The translations under genes and the position numbers were made by a program. From contig NZ_UTBG01000001.1 in the NCBI RefSeq assembly GCF_900580675.1, forward strand, positions 1-64,000: a stretch of DNA of 64,000 bases, given 5' to 3'. Source of the stretch: Pseudomonas viridiflava. GTDB taxonomy: Bacteria > Pseudomonadota > Gammaproteobacteria > Pseudomonadales > Pseudomonadaceae. Position 1 is the stretch's first letter, and every line of letters starts with the position of its first letter. Positions 42,638-52,619 of this stretch are shown here, piece after piece. The notes beneath the pieces are model-generated. The model saw only the letters and a list, made by a program, of their open reading frames with translations, was not told the origin of the DNA and made no database searches.

Positions 42638-45600
42638 AAGGGAGCTTCAACTTATCCGACTGGGCCCTCAAGCATCAGTCCTTCGTCTGGTACCTGATGT
42701 TCGTCGCGCTGCTGATGGGCGTGTTCTCGTACATGAACCTGGGCCGCGAGGAAGACCCTTCGTTCACCATCAAGACCATGGTGATCCAGACCCGCTGGCC
42801 GGGCGCGACCCAGGAAGAAACCCTCAAGCAGGTCACCGACCGCATCGAGAAAAAACTCGAAGAGCTCGACTCCCTCGACTATGTGAAAAGCTACACCCGG
42901 CCGGGCGAATCCACGGTGTTCGTGTTCCTCAAGGACACCACCAGCGCCAAGGCCATTCCGGACATCTGGTACCAGGTGCGCAAGAAGATCGATGACATCC
43001 GCGGCACCTTCCCCCAGGGCTTGCAGGGGCCGTCGTTCAACGATGAGTTCGGTGATGTGTTCGGCTCGGTGTACGCGTTCACCGGGGATGGCCTGTCGAT
43101 GCGCCAGCTGCGCGACTACGTGGAGCAAGTGCGCGCCGAGATCCGTGCGGTGCCGGGGCTGGGCAAGGTCGAGATGATCGGCCAGCAGGACGAAGTGATT
43201 TACCTGAATTTCTCCACGCGCAAACTCGCGGCGTTGGGGGTTGATCAGCGTCAGGTGGTGCAGAGCCTGCAATCGCAGAACGCTGTGACGCCCGCCGGGG
43301 TGATCGAGGCCGGGCCGGAGCGGATTTCCGTGCGTACCTCGGGGCAGTTCGCCTCGGAGAAGGACCTGGCCAACGTCAACCTGCGCCTGAATGACCGCTT
43401 CTATCGCCTGGCGGATATTGCCGAGATCAGCCGTGGTTATGTCGACCCGGCGCGGCCGATGTTCCGCTTCAACGGCAAGCCGGCGATTGGCCTGGCCATC
43501 GCCATGCAAAAGGGCGGCAACATCCAGTCGTTCGGCAAGGCCCTGCACACGCGCATGGACGAGCTGACCGCCGACCTGCCGGTGGGCGTCGGCGTGCACA
43601 AAGTGTCCGACCAGGCCGAAGTGGTGGAAGAGGCCGTCGGCGGCTTTACCAGCGCCCTGTTTGAAGCGGTGATCATCGTGCTGGTGGTGAGCTTTATCAG
43701 CCTCGGCATGCGCGCCGGGCTAGTAGTGGCGTGCTCGATTCCGTTGGTGCTGGCGCTGGTGTTCGTGTTCATGGAATACAGCGGCATCACCATGCAACGG
43801 GTGTCGCTGGGCGCGTTGATCATCGCCCTCGGCCTGTTGGTGGATGACGCAATGATCACCGTGGAGATGATGATCACGCGCCTGGAAAAAGGCGAAACCA
43901 AGGAACAGGCGGCAACCTACGCCTACACCTCCACGGCGTTCCCGATGCTCACCGGCACGCTGGTGACCGTCGCCGGGTTTGTGCCGATTGGCCTCAATGC
44001 CAGTTCGGCGGGTGAGTACACTTTCACCCTGTTCGCGGTGATCGCGGTGGCGATGCTGGTGTCGTGGGTGGTGGCCGTACTGTTTGCGCCGGTGATTGGC
44101 GTGCATATCCTCAGCGCCAATGTGAAACCCGAGAGCAAAGAGCCGGGGCGCATCGGTCGCGCGTTCAATGGCGGCATGCTCTGGGCCATGCGCAACCGCT
44201 GGTGGGCCATCGGCATCACCGTGGGGCTGTTTGTGGCGTCGGTGTTTTCCATGCAGTTTGTGCAGAACCAGTTCTTCCCGTCGTCGGATCGTCCGGAAAT
44301 TCTGGTCGACCTCAACCTGCCGCAAAACGCCTCGATCAACGAAACGCGCAAGGCCGTCGACCGCCTTGAAGCGATCATCAAGGACGACCCGGACATTGCC
44401 CGCTGGAGCACCTATATCGGCCAGGGTGCTATCCGTTTCTACCTGCCCCTCGACCAGCAATTGGAAAACCCTTACTACGCGCAGCTGGTGATCGTCAGCA
44501 AGGGCCTGGAAGAGCGCGGCGCGCTGATTGCGCGCCTGCAAAAACGCCTGCGCGATGATTTTGTCGGTATTGGCAGCTTTGTGCAGCCGCTGGAAATGGG
44601 CCCGCCGGTCGGCCGGCCGATCCAGTACCGCGTGTCCGGCAAAGACACCGACCAGGTGCGCAAGCACGCGATCGAGCTGGCGACCTTGCTCGATCAAAAC
44701 ACCCACTTGGGCGAGATCATCTACGACTGGAACGAGCCGGGCAAAGTGCTGCGCGTCGACATCGCCCAGGACAAGGCGAGGCAGCTGGGGCTTTCGTCCG
44801 AAGACGTGGCGCAGTTGATGAACAGCGTGGTCAGCGGTTCGTCGGTGACTCAGGTGCACGATGATATTTACCTGATCAACGTGGTCGGCCGCGCCGAAGA
44901 CGCCGAGCGCGGCACCCCGGAAACCTTGCAGAACCTGCAGATCGTCACGCCCAACGGCACCTCGATCCCACTGCTGGCGTTTGCCACCGTGCGCTATGAG
45001 TTGGAGCAGCCGTTGGTATGGCGCCGCGACCGCAAGCCGACCATCACAATTAAAGCGTCGGTGCGCGACGAAATGCAGCCGACTGACCTGGTCAAGCAGC
45101 TCAAGCCCGAGATCGACAAATTCAGCGCCGGCCTGCCGGTGGGCTACAAGGTGGCAACCGGTGGCACCGTGGAAGAAAGCGGCAAGGCCCAGGGCCCGAT
45201 TGCCAGCGTGGTGCCGCTGATGCTGTTTTTGATGGCGACGTTCCTGATGATCCAGTTGCACAGCGTGCAGAAAATGTTCCTGGTGGCGAGTGTCGCGCCG
45301 CTGGGGCTGATCGGCGTCGTGCTGGCGCTGATCCCCACGGGCACGCCCATGGGCTTTGTGGCGATCCTCGGCATCCTGGCGTTGATCGGCATCATCATCC
45401 GCAACTCGGTGATTCTGGTAACCCAGATCGACGCCTATGAGCGCGACGGCTACGCGCCGTGGGATGCGGTGGTGGAAGCCACCGAGCACCGGCGCCGGCC
45501 GATCCTGCTCACGGCCGCGGCGGCGAGCCTGGGCATGATCCCGATCGCGCGGGAAGTGTTCTGGGGGCCGATGGCCTACGCGATGATTGGCGGGATCATC

Positions 45601-45699
45601 ATTGCGACTTTGTTGACCCTGCTATTCCTGCCGGCGCTCTACGTGGCCTGGTACAAAATCCGCGAACCCAAGCAGGACCAACAGGAAAAACGCGGTTAA
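42634..45699 (+). CDS. RND efflux transporter (TriC-like)
   Basis: A 1021-residue inner-membrane pump with the 12-helix RND layout: one N-terminal helix, a large periplasmic loop, six helices around 330-545 with GLLVDDAMITVEMM, a second loop, and helices after about 850 (GIIIRNSVILVTQID). The start MKGSFNLSDWALKHQSFVWYL and the twin adaptors point to the TriC group. That group exports triclosan and other compounds with an unlinked OpmH channel. The true substrate range cannot be read from sequence. No outer-membrane factor gene is linked. Confidence 0.92.
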   Translation: MKGSFNLSDWALKHQSFVWYLMFVALLMGVFSYMNLGREEDPSFTIKTMVIQTRWPGATQEETLKQVTDRIEKKLEELDSLDYVKSYTRPGESTVFVFLKDTTSAKAIPDIWYQVRKKIDDIRGTFPQGLQGPSFNDEFGDVFGSVYAFTGDGLSMRQLRDYVEQVRAEIRAVPGLGKVEMIGQQDEVIYLNFSTRKLAALGVDQRQVVQSLQSQNAVTPAGVIEAGPERISVRTSGQFASEKDLANVNLRLNDRFYRLADIAEISRGYVDPARPMFRFNGKPAIGLAIAMQKGGNIQSFGKALHTRMDELTADLPVGVGVHKVSDQAEVVEEAVGGFTSALFEAVIIVLVVSFISLGMRAGLVVACSIPLVLALVFVFMEYSGITMQRVSLGALIIALGLLVDDAMITVEMMITRLEKGETKEQAATYAYTSTAFPMLTGTLVTVAGFVPIGLNASSAGEYTFTLFAVIAVAMLVSWVVAVLFAPVIGVHILSANVKPESKEPGRIGRAFNGGMLWAMRNRWWAIGITVGLFVASVFSMQFVQNQFFPSSDRPEILVDLNLPQNASINETRKAVDRLEAIIKDDPDIARWSTYIGQGAIRFYLPLDQQLENPYYAQLVIVSKGLEERGALIARLQKRLRDDFVGIGSFVQPLEMGPPVGRPIQYRVSGKDTDQVRKHAIELATLLDQNTHLGEIIYDWNEPGKVLRVDIAQDKARQLGLSSEDVAQLMNSVVSGSSVTQVHDDIYLINVVGRAEDAERGTPETLQNLQIVTPNGTSIPLLAFATVRYELEQPLVWRRDRKPTITIKASVRDEMQPTDLVKQLKPEIDKFSAGLPVGYKVATGGTVEESGKAQGPIASVVPLMLFLMATFLMIQLHSVQKMFLVASVAPLGLIGVVLALIPTGTPMGFVAILGILALIGIIIRNSVILVTQIDAYERDGYAPWDAVVEATEHRRRPILLTAAAASLGMIPIAREVFWGPMAYAMIGGIIIATLLTLLFLPALYVAWYKIREPKQDQQEKRG

Positions 45700-45703
45700 A
45701 AAT

Positions 45704-45734
45704 TGTGGGAGGGGGCAAGCCCCCTCCTACATTT
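45704..45734. repeat. Single REP palindrome
   Basis: TGTGGGAGGGGGCAAGCC and CCCCTCCTACA pair across the centre, directly after the RND stop. It could also serve as a terminator for the convergent genes here. Confidence 0.65.
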
Positions 45735-45748
45735 GAAGTGCGTTGCCT

Positions 45749-46375
45749 CTAAGGTTTGCGCCAGACACTGGCCAACCAGGGCTGCTGCTCTCGAGGCAGT
45801 CCGGCCGGGCGATAGTAGTGCTCCAGCTCCACAAAGCCGGCGGAAGTGAGCAGTGCCTGCCACGCCTCCAAGTCGTGATACGAGCCGTACCGTGGCCCGT
45901 TCCAGCCTTCCTGGTTGTTGCCGCGAGGGTTGGAGCTGAACAGCACGCCGCCTGCTTTCAGCGTCCCATGCAACTGTTTGAGTACCCGTGGCAACTCTTG
46001 CTTGGGAACGTGAAACAGCACTGCATTGGCAAACACGCCGTCAAAGCGTTCGACAGGTAAATCCAGCTTCAGGAAGTCCTGTTGCAGCACCTCGCAGCCA
46101 CTGTCTTCGCGCGCCATCTGCGCCAACCGCTCGGAGCCGTCCAGGCCCACGGCGACGTGGCCCATGCGGGTAAACGTCAGTAAATCCCGCCCCGGCCCGC
46201 AACCGAAATCCAGTAGGGTAAACGGCGCGTCGCCCTGGATATGCCGTAACAGCGCATCAATGTTCTGGCTCACGTCGTGATCGCGGGTGCCTTCACGGAA
46301 GTCTTCGGCCACGGTGTTGTAGTGGCCAAGGGTGGTGGAGGTGATCTGGTCGAGGTCGTCGGGAGCGAGCTTCAT
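45749..46375 (-). CDS. SAM-dependent methyltransferase
   Basis: A 208-residue class I methyltransferase. Motif I is LLDFGCGPGRDLLTF with the following acidic residue in GLDGSERL, and then FDGVFANAVLFHVP and LKAGGVLFSSNPRG. ATG 46375 (MKLAPDDLDQ) is chosen; the frame runs to 46498 through a terminator, which excludes the longer start. The substrate is unknown. Confidence 0.88.
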   Translation of the reverse strand: MKLAPDDLDQITSTTLGHYNTVAEDFREGTRDHDVSQNIDALLRHIQGDAPFTLLDFGCGPGRDLLTFTRMGHVAVGLDGSERLAQMAREDSGCEVLQQDFLKLDLPVERFDGVFANAVLFHVPKQELPRVLKQLHGTLKAGGVLFSSNPRGNNQEGWNGPRYGSYHDLEAWQALLTSAGFVELEHYYRPAGLPREQQPWLASVWRKP

Positions 46376-46431
46376 GGTGGTGGCTTCAACGTCATGGCAG
46401 GAGGGCTGACTATACGCCACCGGTTCGGGAT

Positions 46432-46468
46432 AAAAAAAAGCGGAACAGATGGAGTCTCTGTTCCGCTT
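46432..46468 (-). terminator. Rho-independent terminator of the 46499-48403 gene
   Basis: AAGCGGAACAGA and TCTGTTCCGCTT form a 12-base stem. On the minus strand it is followed by a run of eight T, 31 bases after the stop codon. Confidence 0.93.
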
Positions 46469-46498
46469 GAATGCCCTGACGTCGCCAGGCTCTCGCAA

Positions 46499-48403
46499 CT
46501 AGATACGCCGAACGTCAAAGTTGGTCAGCATGTAATCATTACCGCTGCCTGACGGTTGATTGCTGTAGTACTGGAATTCTATGTCCGCGCTTCTGGCAAC
46601 AATTTGCAGGCTCAGGTTTTGAGTGTTTGGGTACAGTGCGCTGATGACGGTTGGGTTTGACTGGTCATTCTGGCTGGTTCTCAGGCTGGCGATTGGGGGG
46701 TCATAGGCGTTGAGCCACCTCATGACGTTCACGCTGAACAGGTAGGCGGCACCGACTTGCATATTCGTAAAGCGTTTTTTGAGCACCACGCCGGCAGAGT
46801 TGTTGGTAAAGGTGTTGTTATATAAATTCACCCGCCCGTTATAGAGTATAAAACTCAAGTCACGTGCATCCGGAACGGCAGGGCCTCGTTCCCAGCCATT
46901 ATATGAATAATCGGTAAAAGTGGTCAGGTCTCTAATAAGGGGTTGAACCGTTGCAATCGCACTCTGGAACGTCAGCGCTTGAGTTTCCGACGTGATTGTT
47001 CCAGTGCCCGTTGTCACTTCATAACTTAGCGTGATAACTCTGCCCGCGCTTTGCGCGATGATTTGCGGGCTGATGGCCGAGTGGACGAACCCGCTGGCAT
47101 TGCCGGGCACTGTAGCAATGACAGCGAACGTGCCATCCGGAAAGCGCCATCTGAGTCTGATCAGATGCGAAGCACTCATGCTTGAATACGCCACCGTCAC
47201 AATGGCTCCTGTTGCCGCATACTTCTGCCCATTGATTGTCTGAGCCCCCCGCGTGCCTTCGAAGGAGGGCGCCGGGTACGTCAACAAGGGGGCGCCCGCC
47301 ACCTGCACGGTGGTGCTGCCTGACCGGCCAAGCACTACCCCGGCGGGGCTGATCACCTCATACGACATTTGCACAAAACCCTCTCCCAGCTGAGTGAGCA
47401 GCAGATTGGGTAGCGCAATGGTTTCACCGAGCACACGTGTGTGCGCCAACCCCGGCAAACGCTGGGTTTGTCGCGTGCCGTCGGCCCGCATCAGGTTCAG
47501 CGTCACCACGATCTGGTTGGGAGGAACGGCGATCCGTAGCGAGCGAGGCGGCGCGGCCGCCACGCTGAAGGCGAGATTGCCCTGGGTCTGCAGGTTCAAT
47601 CGAGCGGTTTCATTGCCATCGACCAGGAAAATGGGTGGGTCAAACAAACTTGGGTTCAGCTCGCTGGACAGCATGAAGGGCGCAGAATAAATGTCGTTGC
47701 CGGCGGGCTTGTTTCCGGCCACGTCGATCACGGTACTGATCAGGGCTACGGCGCCGGACTGACTGATATTCTGGAACACGGTCGGTGGGATAAATACCCG
47801 GTAAGGTCCAGGCCCTGCAGCCTCTGCGGCGCTCAACCGACGTTCGGTGACGATCCCGTCCAGCCAGACTTGAAGCCTGTCGTTTTCCCTGGCATTCGCA
47901 TGTCTATCCATCACGACCCACATCCCGGTCAACGCCGTGATGCGATCAATTGGCGAGAATTCCGACAGGCTTTCAGCCACAACGCGCAGTCCGTCATGCC
48001 CGAAGATATCCGGCCTGCGGTCTATGCCGGCGGGGTGGGTTTTCTTGACCAGGTACCGCTCGGTAGGTGAGCGGCTGGCCTGCCCGCTGACGCGCACCAC
48101 TTGCAGGTACACATCAACCAGGCCCTCCAGCAAACTGGTGCCGGGGACCGTCAGGAAGTAGCGCTGAGCCAAGGCGGTAACGCTACCCCGTGCCAATAAC
48201 TGGCCATTGCCGAACAGGGAATATTCGTCGCCGATGCTGCGCGAAAACCAGGCTTCGCAGGAGAATTCTGCAAAAGGTTCCGTGGCGCGTACGCCAATCG
48301 CCCAGACAGCTATTTCAGGGAATTGCAGCCCTTGCAGCGGTACGGCGAAGGTCGTGCGGGGCGGGTCCAGGCTTATATCGATCGGAGTCGTGGGAGTGGT
48401 CAT
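46499..48403 (-). CDS. Large protein of repeated Ig-like/beta-sandwich character, unknown function
   Basis: About 634 residues, rich in Val, Thr, Ser and Ala, with no signal peptide and no membrane helix. Repeated strand-turn patterns (YEVISPAGVVLGRSGS, YEVTTGTGTITSE, LISTVIDVAGNKPAGN) suggest several Ig-like modules, and the end (about 505-634) looks like a carbohydrate-binding or jelly-roll domain. ATG 48403 is preferred for spacing to AGGTG; ATG 48409 is alternative. Fluorescens-group genomes carry similar orphan proteins. A strong terminator follows. No enzymatic motif is seen. Confidence 0.7.
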   Translation of the reverse strand: MTTPTTPIDISLDPPRTTFAVPLQGLQFPEIAVWAIGVRATEPFAEFSCEAWFSRSIGDEYSLFGNGQLLARGSVTALAQRYFLTVPGTSLLEGLVDVYLQVVRVSGQASRSPTERYLVKKTHPAGIDRRPDIFGHDGLRVVAESLSEFSPIDRITALTGMWVVMDRHANARENDRLQVWLDGIVTERRLSAAEAAGPGPYRVFIPPTVFQNISQSGAVALISTVIDVAGNKPAGNDIYSAPFMLSSELNPSLFDPPIFLVDGNETARLNLQTQGNLAFSVAAAPPRSLRIAVPPNQIVVTLNLMRADGTRQTQRLPGLAHTRVLGETIALPNLLLTQLGEGFVQMSYEVISPAGVVLGRSGSTTVQVAGAPLLTYPAPSFEGTRGAQTINGQKYAATGAIVTVAYSSMSASHLIRLRWRFPDGTFAVIATVPGNASGFVHSAISPQIIAQSAGRVITLSYEVTTGTGTITSETQALTFQSAIATVQPLIRDLTTFTDYSYNGWERGPAVPDARDLSFILYNGRVNLYNNTFTNNSAGVVLKKRFTNMQVGAAYLFSVNVMRWLNAYDPPIASLRTSQNDQSNPTVISALYPNTQNLSLQIVARSADIEFQYYSNQPSGSGNDYMLTNFDVRRI

Positions 48404-48558
48404 CGCCATCACCTGATGGGTTGGGGCACGCGGGAGCCGCGTGACGGGCAAGGCCAATCAGGCGCTTGGCCCATCAGTGAGTCTACTGTGAGAATTGACA
48501 GTGGCGACGAGTGGTGCACTGCCCGAAGGGGGTGATGCACTCGGGCACTTCAGGGCTT

Positions 48559-49203
48559 TCAGCGCTTGTTCAGCACGCGCGCCAATCGGTCTCCGCCCAA
48601 CTGAATCACCGCGACCAGAATCACCAGCAACACAATCACGGTGAGCATGATCTGCGTGTCGAAGCGCTGATAGCCGTAGCGATAGGCAATATCCCCAAGG
48701 CCTCCGGCCCCGATTGCCCCGGCCATCGCCGACGAGTTGATCATCGTCACCAACGTAATCGTAAACCCGCCGACAATCCCCGGCAGTGCTTCCGGCAACA
48801 GCACATGCCAGATAATGTGCCAACGCCTGCAGCCCATGGCCTGCGCGGCCTCAATCAAGCCATGGTCGACCTCACGCAGGCTCACTTCAGCGATCCGCGC
48901 AAAAAACGGCGTGGCAGCAATCGTCAGGGGAACCACGGCCGCCCACACGCCATAGGTGGTACCGACGATCAGCCGGGTGAACGGGATCAGCGCGACCATC
49001 AGGATCAGGAAAGGAATCGAGCGGAACAGATTCACGAACGCGCCCAGCACGCGGTTCAGCGCCGGTGCCTGATAAATACCGCCCTTGTCGCTGGTCACCA
49101 GAAACACCGCCAGCGGAATCCCCACCAGCAACGCGATCAACGATGACACGCCGACCATCAACAAGGTGTCGATGGCGCCCTGCAATAAACGATCAAACCA
49201 CAT
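48559..49203 (-). CDS. metI: Methionine ABC transporter permease MetI
   Basis: A 214-residue permease with about five helices and the coupling loop [23 protein letters not shown]. The [22 protein letters not shown] part is typical of MetI. ATG 49203 lies inside the last codons of metN (11-base overlap). It is third in metQ-metN-metI, downstream of the flavoprotein genes. Confidence 0.94.
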   Translation of the reverse strand: MWFDRLLQGAIDTLLMVGVSSLIALLVGIPLAVFLVTSDKGGIYQAPALNRVLGAFVNLFRSIPFLILMVALIPFTRLIVGTTYGVWAAVVPLTIAATPFFARIAEVSLREVDHGLIEAAQAMGCRRWHIIWHVLLPEALPGIVGGFTITLVTMINSSAMAGAIGAGGLGDIAYRYGYQRFDTQIMLTVIVLLVILVAVIQLGGDRLARVLNKR

Positions 49204-50308
49204 AGCCCAGCACCTCCACCTGTTGTGCCCAATTCCCGGCGCGGTCGCGCAGCGCCTGGGCGTTGTGCGGTGAGCCGTGTACCGCCAGCAGCAATTGCCC
49301 GAGGGCATGGCCCTGGATACGTTCCACGCCGCCTTGCAGCAAGCGCACGCGCCCGCCAAGGGCGCCGAACAGCGCGGCCAGGTCCGGCTCATCCGTTGCG
49401 CTGCCGGTGAACTGCAGGCGTAGCACCACTGACGCATCCGCCGATTGCGGCGCAGGTTGCAGGCGGCTTTGCAGTTCCTCCGGCAGCCCGTGTTGCAGCG
49501 GTGCCAGCAAGGTTTTGCTGACCTCGTGCTGTGGGTTGCCAAACACCTCCCACACGGGGCCGTGCTCGACAATGCGCCCGTGTTCCAGCACCACCACGCG
49601 GTCACAGATTTCGCGGATCACCGCCATCTCATGGGTGATCAGCACAATGGTCAGGCCCAGGCGTCGGTTGATCTCGCGCAGCAGCCCGAGGATTGATTGG
49701 GTGGTCTCCGGGTCGAGGGCCGAAGTGGCTTCGTCGCACAGCAGAATTTGCGGGTCGTGCACCAGCGAGCGGGCGATGCCCACGCGCTGTTTTTGCCCGC
49801 CGGAGAGCTGCGCCGGGTAGGCCTTGTGCTTGTCTTGCAGGCCGACCAACTCAAGCAGTTCGCGCACCTTTTGCTCACGCTGCAGCTTGGGCACGCCGGC
49901 GACTTTGAGCGGCAACTCGACGTTCTGCCACACGGTCTTGGCCGACATCAGGTTGAAGTGCTGGAAGATCATGCCGATGCGCCGACGCAGCGCCACCAGG
50001 CGGTCTTCGTCGAAATCGCCGATGTCGACCTGATCGATCAGCACCCGCCCGCTGCTGGGTTGCTCCAGCCGGTTGATGGTGCGGATCAGCGAGGACTTGC
50101 CGGCGCCACTGCGGCCGATGATGCCGAACACTTCACCGCGCTGGATCGCCAGGTCGATGCCTTGCAGGGCATGCACGTTGCCGTCGTAGGTTTTGCCCAG
50201 GTTGATAAAGCGCACATGGGCGCGGTTCAGGTCCGGGTGCAGTTCTGCCTGCTCGGCGTCCCTGGGCGTCAGGCCCAGGTCGCGCAGTTGAGAGTGGGCG
50301 GCGGTCAT
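49193..50308 (-). CDS. metN: Methionine ABC transporter ATPase MetN
   Basis: A 371-residue ATPase. Walker A is [15 protein letters not shown], the signature is [15 protein letters not shown], Walker B is [13 protein letters not shown], and the switch His is in [10 protein letters not shown]-terminal NIL domain (about 285-371) binds methionine and inhibits transport in well-studied homologues. A leading 30-residue extension precedes the ATPase core. It overlaps the metQ gene by 4 bases. Confidence 0.94.
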   Translation of the reverse strand: MTAAHSQLRDLGLTPRDAEQAELHPDLNRAHVRFINLGKTYDGNVHALQGIDLAIQRGEVFGIIGRSGAGKSSLIRTINRLEQPSSGRVLIDQVDIGDFDEDRLVALRRRIGMIFQHFNLMSAKTVWQNVELPLKVAGVPKLQREQKVRELLELVGLQDKHKAYPAQLSGGQKQRVGIARSLVHDPQILLCDEATSALDPETTQSILGLLREINRRLGLTIVLITHEMAVIREICDRVVVLEHGRIVEHGPVWEVFGNPQHEVSKTLLAPLQHGLPEELQSRLQPAPQSADASVVLRLQFTGSATDEPDLAALFGALGGRVRLLQGGVERIQGHALGQLLLAVHGSPHNAQALRDRAGNWAQQVEVLGYVV

Positions 50309-51120
50309 TTTTTATCTTCCCAGCCGACTTGGTAGAGCTTGCCCAGGGATTTATCCAGGGCGGCGCGCACCACCGGCGAGTGCTGGTAGATGTCGACGAA
50401 CTTGATCACGCGCGGGTCGGTTTTGCTTTTTGGCTGGATCACGAACTGGATCACGTATTCCGGGTGGTCAAGGCCGTCAAACAGCAGCGCCGACTCGGCA
50501 TCGAAGGTCTTGGACAGGCGGATATACGCCGGGTAGCCCTGCACCAGGTCGGCGTCGTCATAGGCGCGTACCAGTTGCACGGCCTCGACTTGCAGGATCT
50601 TGATCTTCTTCGGGTTGGTAACGATGTCTTCTTCGGTGGCCTTGTAGCCCACGCCCGGCTTGAGCGTGATCAAGCCGGCCTTGGCCAGCAGCTGCAGGCC
50701 GCGACCGCTGTTGATCGGGTCGTTGGCAATCGCGACGCTGGCGCCCTGGGGCAGGTCATTGATGCTTTTGTATTGCTTCGAGTACAGCCCGACGTTGTTG
50801 ATGATGCCTGGCGCGTACGGCACAAGGTCAAAACCGGCGGCGGCCTTGGCGTTTTCCAGGAACGGGATGTGCTGAAAGTAGTTCACGTCGATATCGCCGG
50901 CGGCCAGGCTGACATTGGGCGCGATCCAGTCGGTGAATTCCACCAGCTCGACGTTCAAACCTTGCTTGCCGGCTTCGGCGACGGCGGCTTCCAGGGGAAT
51001 CGCGAAAGCGGCAGTGGTGCCGATCTTCAACGGCGCATCGGCGGCGAACACCACCGAGCTGAACAGCCCGAAGGCCAGGGCCAGTGCTTTGACTGGGTGG
51101 GTGAGCAGAGTCTTTTTCAT
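50305..51120 (-). CDS. metQ: Methionine ABC transporter binding protein MetQ
   Basis: A 271-residue NlpA-type binding protein with a Sec signal ending near SVVFA|ADAP (no lipobox). Motifs include [23 protein letters not shown] and [18 protein letters not shown] 51120 is chosen as the start of the signal peptide. It heads the metQNI unit. It differs enough from the lone binding protein at 34920 that the two may have different ligands, such as methionine sulfoxide or other sulfur compounds. Confidence 0.93.
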   Translation of the reverse strand: MKKTLLTHPVKALALAFGLFSSVVFAADAPLKIGTTAAFAIPLEAAVAEAGKQGLNVELVEFTDWIAPNVSLAAGDIDVNYFQHIPFLENAKAAAGFDLVPYAPGIINNVGLYSKQYKSINDLPQGASVAIANDPINSGRGLQLLAKAGLITLKPGVGYKATEEDIVTNPKKIKILQVEAVQLVRAYDDADLVQGYPAYIRLSKTFDAESALLFDGLDHPEYVIQFVIQPKSKTDPRVIKFVDIYQHSPVVRAALDKSLGKLYQVGWEDKK

Positions 51121-51166
51121 ATTGGTTTTCCAGTCATCAGGTGTAGGTATGAGCAATGAAGATCCA

Positions 51167-51260
51167 AATGTGGGAGCGGGCTTGCTCGCGAAAGCGGTGG
51201 TTCAGCTAGCGAATTTGGCGACTGGCACACTGCATTCGCGAGCAAGCCAGCTCCCACATT
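51167..51260. repeat. REP inverted pair
   Basis: AATGTGGGAGCGGGCTTGCTC and GAGCAAGCCAGCTCCCACATT arms lie about 52 bases apart, between metQ and the monooxygenase gene. Confidence 0.88.
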
Positions 51261-51266
51261 TTTGGA

Positions 51267-52619
51267 TTAGTGTCGGTAGGTTGATCCGGTGTGTTGCTCG
51301 GGTAGGCGGGCGCTGCCGTGGAATACTTTTTCGCGCAGCGTGCCGTTCTCATACGCGGTCTTGTAGGACCCACGCTTCTGCAACTCCGGCACCACCAAAT
51401 CGATGAAGTCCACGTAGCTTTCCGGCGTGACGATGCGCGTGAGGTTGAAGCCGTCCAGGCCGGTTTCGCTGATCCAGGATTCCAGCTCGTCAGCAACCTG
51501 CTCGGGTGAGCCGACCAGGGTGATGTAGCGGCCACCCAGGGCGTGTTGCTCAAGCAATTTGCGCCGGGTCCAATCGTTGTTTTGCAGGTTCCTGGTGGCC
51601 GACTGGATCGCGTTGCTTTTCACGTACTGGATCGGTTCGTCCAGTGCGTATTGGGCAAAATCGATCGCCGTGGACGCCGAGAAGTGCGCCACGCCGGCTT
51701 CCGCGCTGGCGTAGCTCAGGTACTCGGCGTGCTTGGCCCAGGCCAGCGCTTCAGTAGCGCCCACGATCACATTGAGACCCATGAATACTTTGATGTCGTC
51801 CGGGTTACGCCCGGCCTCGACGGCGCTGGCGCGCACCTTGTCCACCTGGGCCTTGGTCGAGGCCTTGTTCTGCCCGCTGATGAAAACGCACTCGGCATGC
51901 CGCCCGGCGAACAGCAACCCGCGGTCCGAACTGCCGGCCTGGAACAGCACCGGGGTACGCTGTGGTGACGGCTCGCACAGGTGGTAACCCTCCACCTGGT
52001 AGAACTCGCCGTGATGCTCAACCTTGTGCACCTTGCCCGGCTGCGCGTACACCCGTGCTTGCGGATCGTTGAGCACCGCGTCGTCTTCCCAGCTGCCTTC
52101 CCAGAGCTTGTAGAGCACCTCCAGGTACTCGTCGGCCTGGTCGTAGCGCCGGTCATGCTCGACCTGCTCCTTAAGGCCCATGGCCTTGGCGGCGCTGTCG
52201 AGGTAGCCGGTGACGATGTTCCAACCGACCCGGCCACGGCTCAGGTGATCGAGCGTGGACATGCGCCGAGCGAATAGATACGGCGGCTCGTAGGTAAGGT
52301 TGGCGGTCAGGCCGAAGCCGAGGTGCTTGGTCACGGCAGCCATCGCCGAAACCAGCAGCAACGGGTCGTTGACCGGCAGCTGGATCGACTCCTTGAGCGG
52401 CACGTCGATGGAGTTCTGGTACACGTCATACACGCCGACGATGTCGGCAATAAACAAACCGTCGAACAGCCCGCGCTCCAGGGTTTGCGCCAGCTCGGTC
52501 CAGTACTCGATGCTTTTGTATTGGGTGGACGTGTCCCGTGGATGGGTCCACATGCCGTGGTTGATATGCCCGATGCAGTTCATGTTGAAGGCATTCAGCA
52601 GGATCTTTTTCTTTGCCAT
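51267..52619 (-). CDS. FMN-dependent monooxygenase of the NtaA/SnaA/DszA family
   Basis: A 450-residue luciferase-like monooxygenase. The N-terminal NAFNMNCIGHINHGMWTHP, the flavin-fold part SRGRVGWNIVTGY, and HRGEF-like and QAGSSDRGLLFAGRHAECVF motifs define the NtaA/DszA group. Such enzymes use reduced FMN from a separate reductase to oxidise sulfur compounds or amines. It shares TGATG with the SfnB gene upstream, so stop and start overlap. With SfnB partners and a methionine transporter, the likely job is sulfur release from an organosulfur compound; the substrate is not known. Confidence 0.9.
   Translation of the reverse strand: MAKKKILLNAFNMNCIGHINHGMWTHPRDTSTQYKSIEYWTELAQTLERGLFDGLFIADIVGVYDVYQNSIDVPLKESIQLPVNDPLLLVSAMAAVTKHLGFGLTANLTYEPPYLFARRMSTLDHLSRGRVGWNIVTGYLDSAAKAMGLKEQVEHDRRYDQADEYLEVLYKLWEGSWEDDAVLNDPQARVYAQPGKVHKVEHHGEFYQVEGYHLCEPSPQRTPVLFQAGSSDRGLLFAGRHAECVFISGQNKASTKAQVDKVRASAVEAGRNPDDIKVFMGLNVIVGATEALAWAKHAEYLSYASAEAGVAHFSASTAIDFAQYALDEPIQYVKSNAIQSATRNLQNNDWTRRKLLEQHALGGRYITLVGSPEQVADELESWISETGLDGFNLTRIVTPESYVDFIDLVVPELQKRGSYKTAYENGTLREKVFHGSARLPEQHTGSTYRH

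Noticed and set aside
43720..45489. 589-residue minus-strand ORF opposite the RND gene
   Set aside because: Shadow frame with biased composition and no recognised domain.
9015..45740. Regular repeats that might indicate a CRISPR array
   Set aside because: The repeated sequences are dispersed REP pairs with inverted arms. No run of direct repeats with equal spacers and no cas gene is present.
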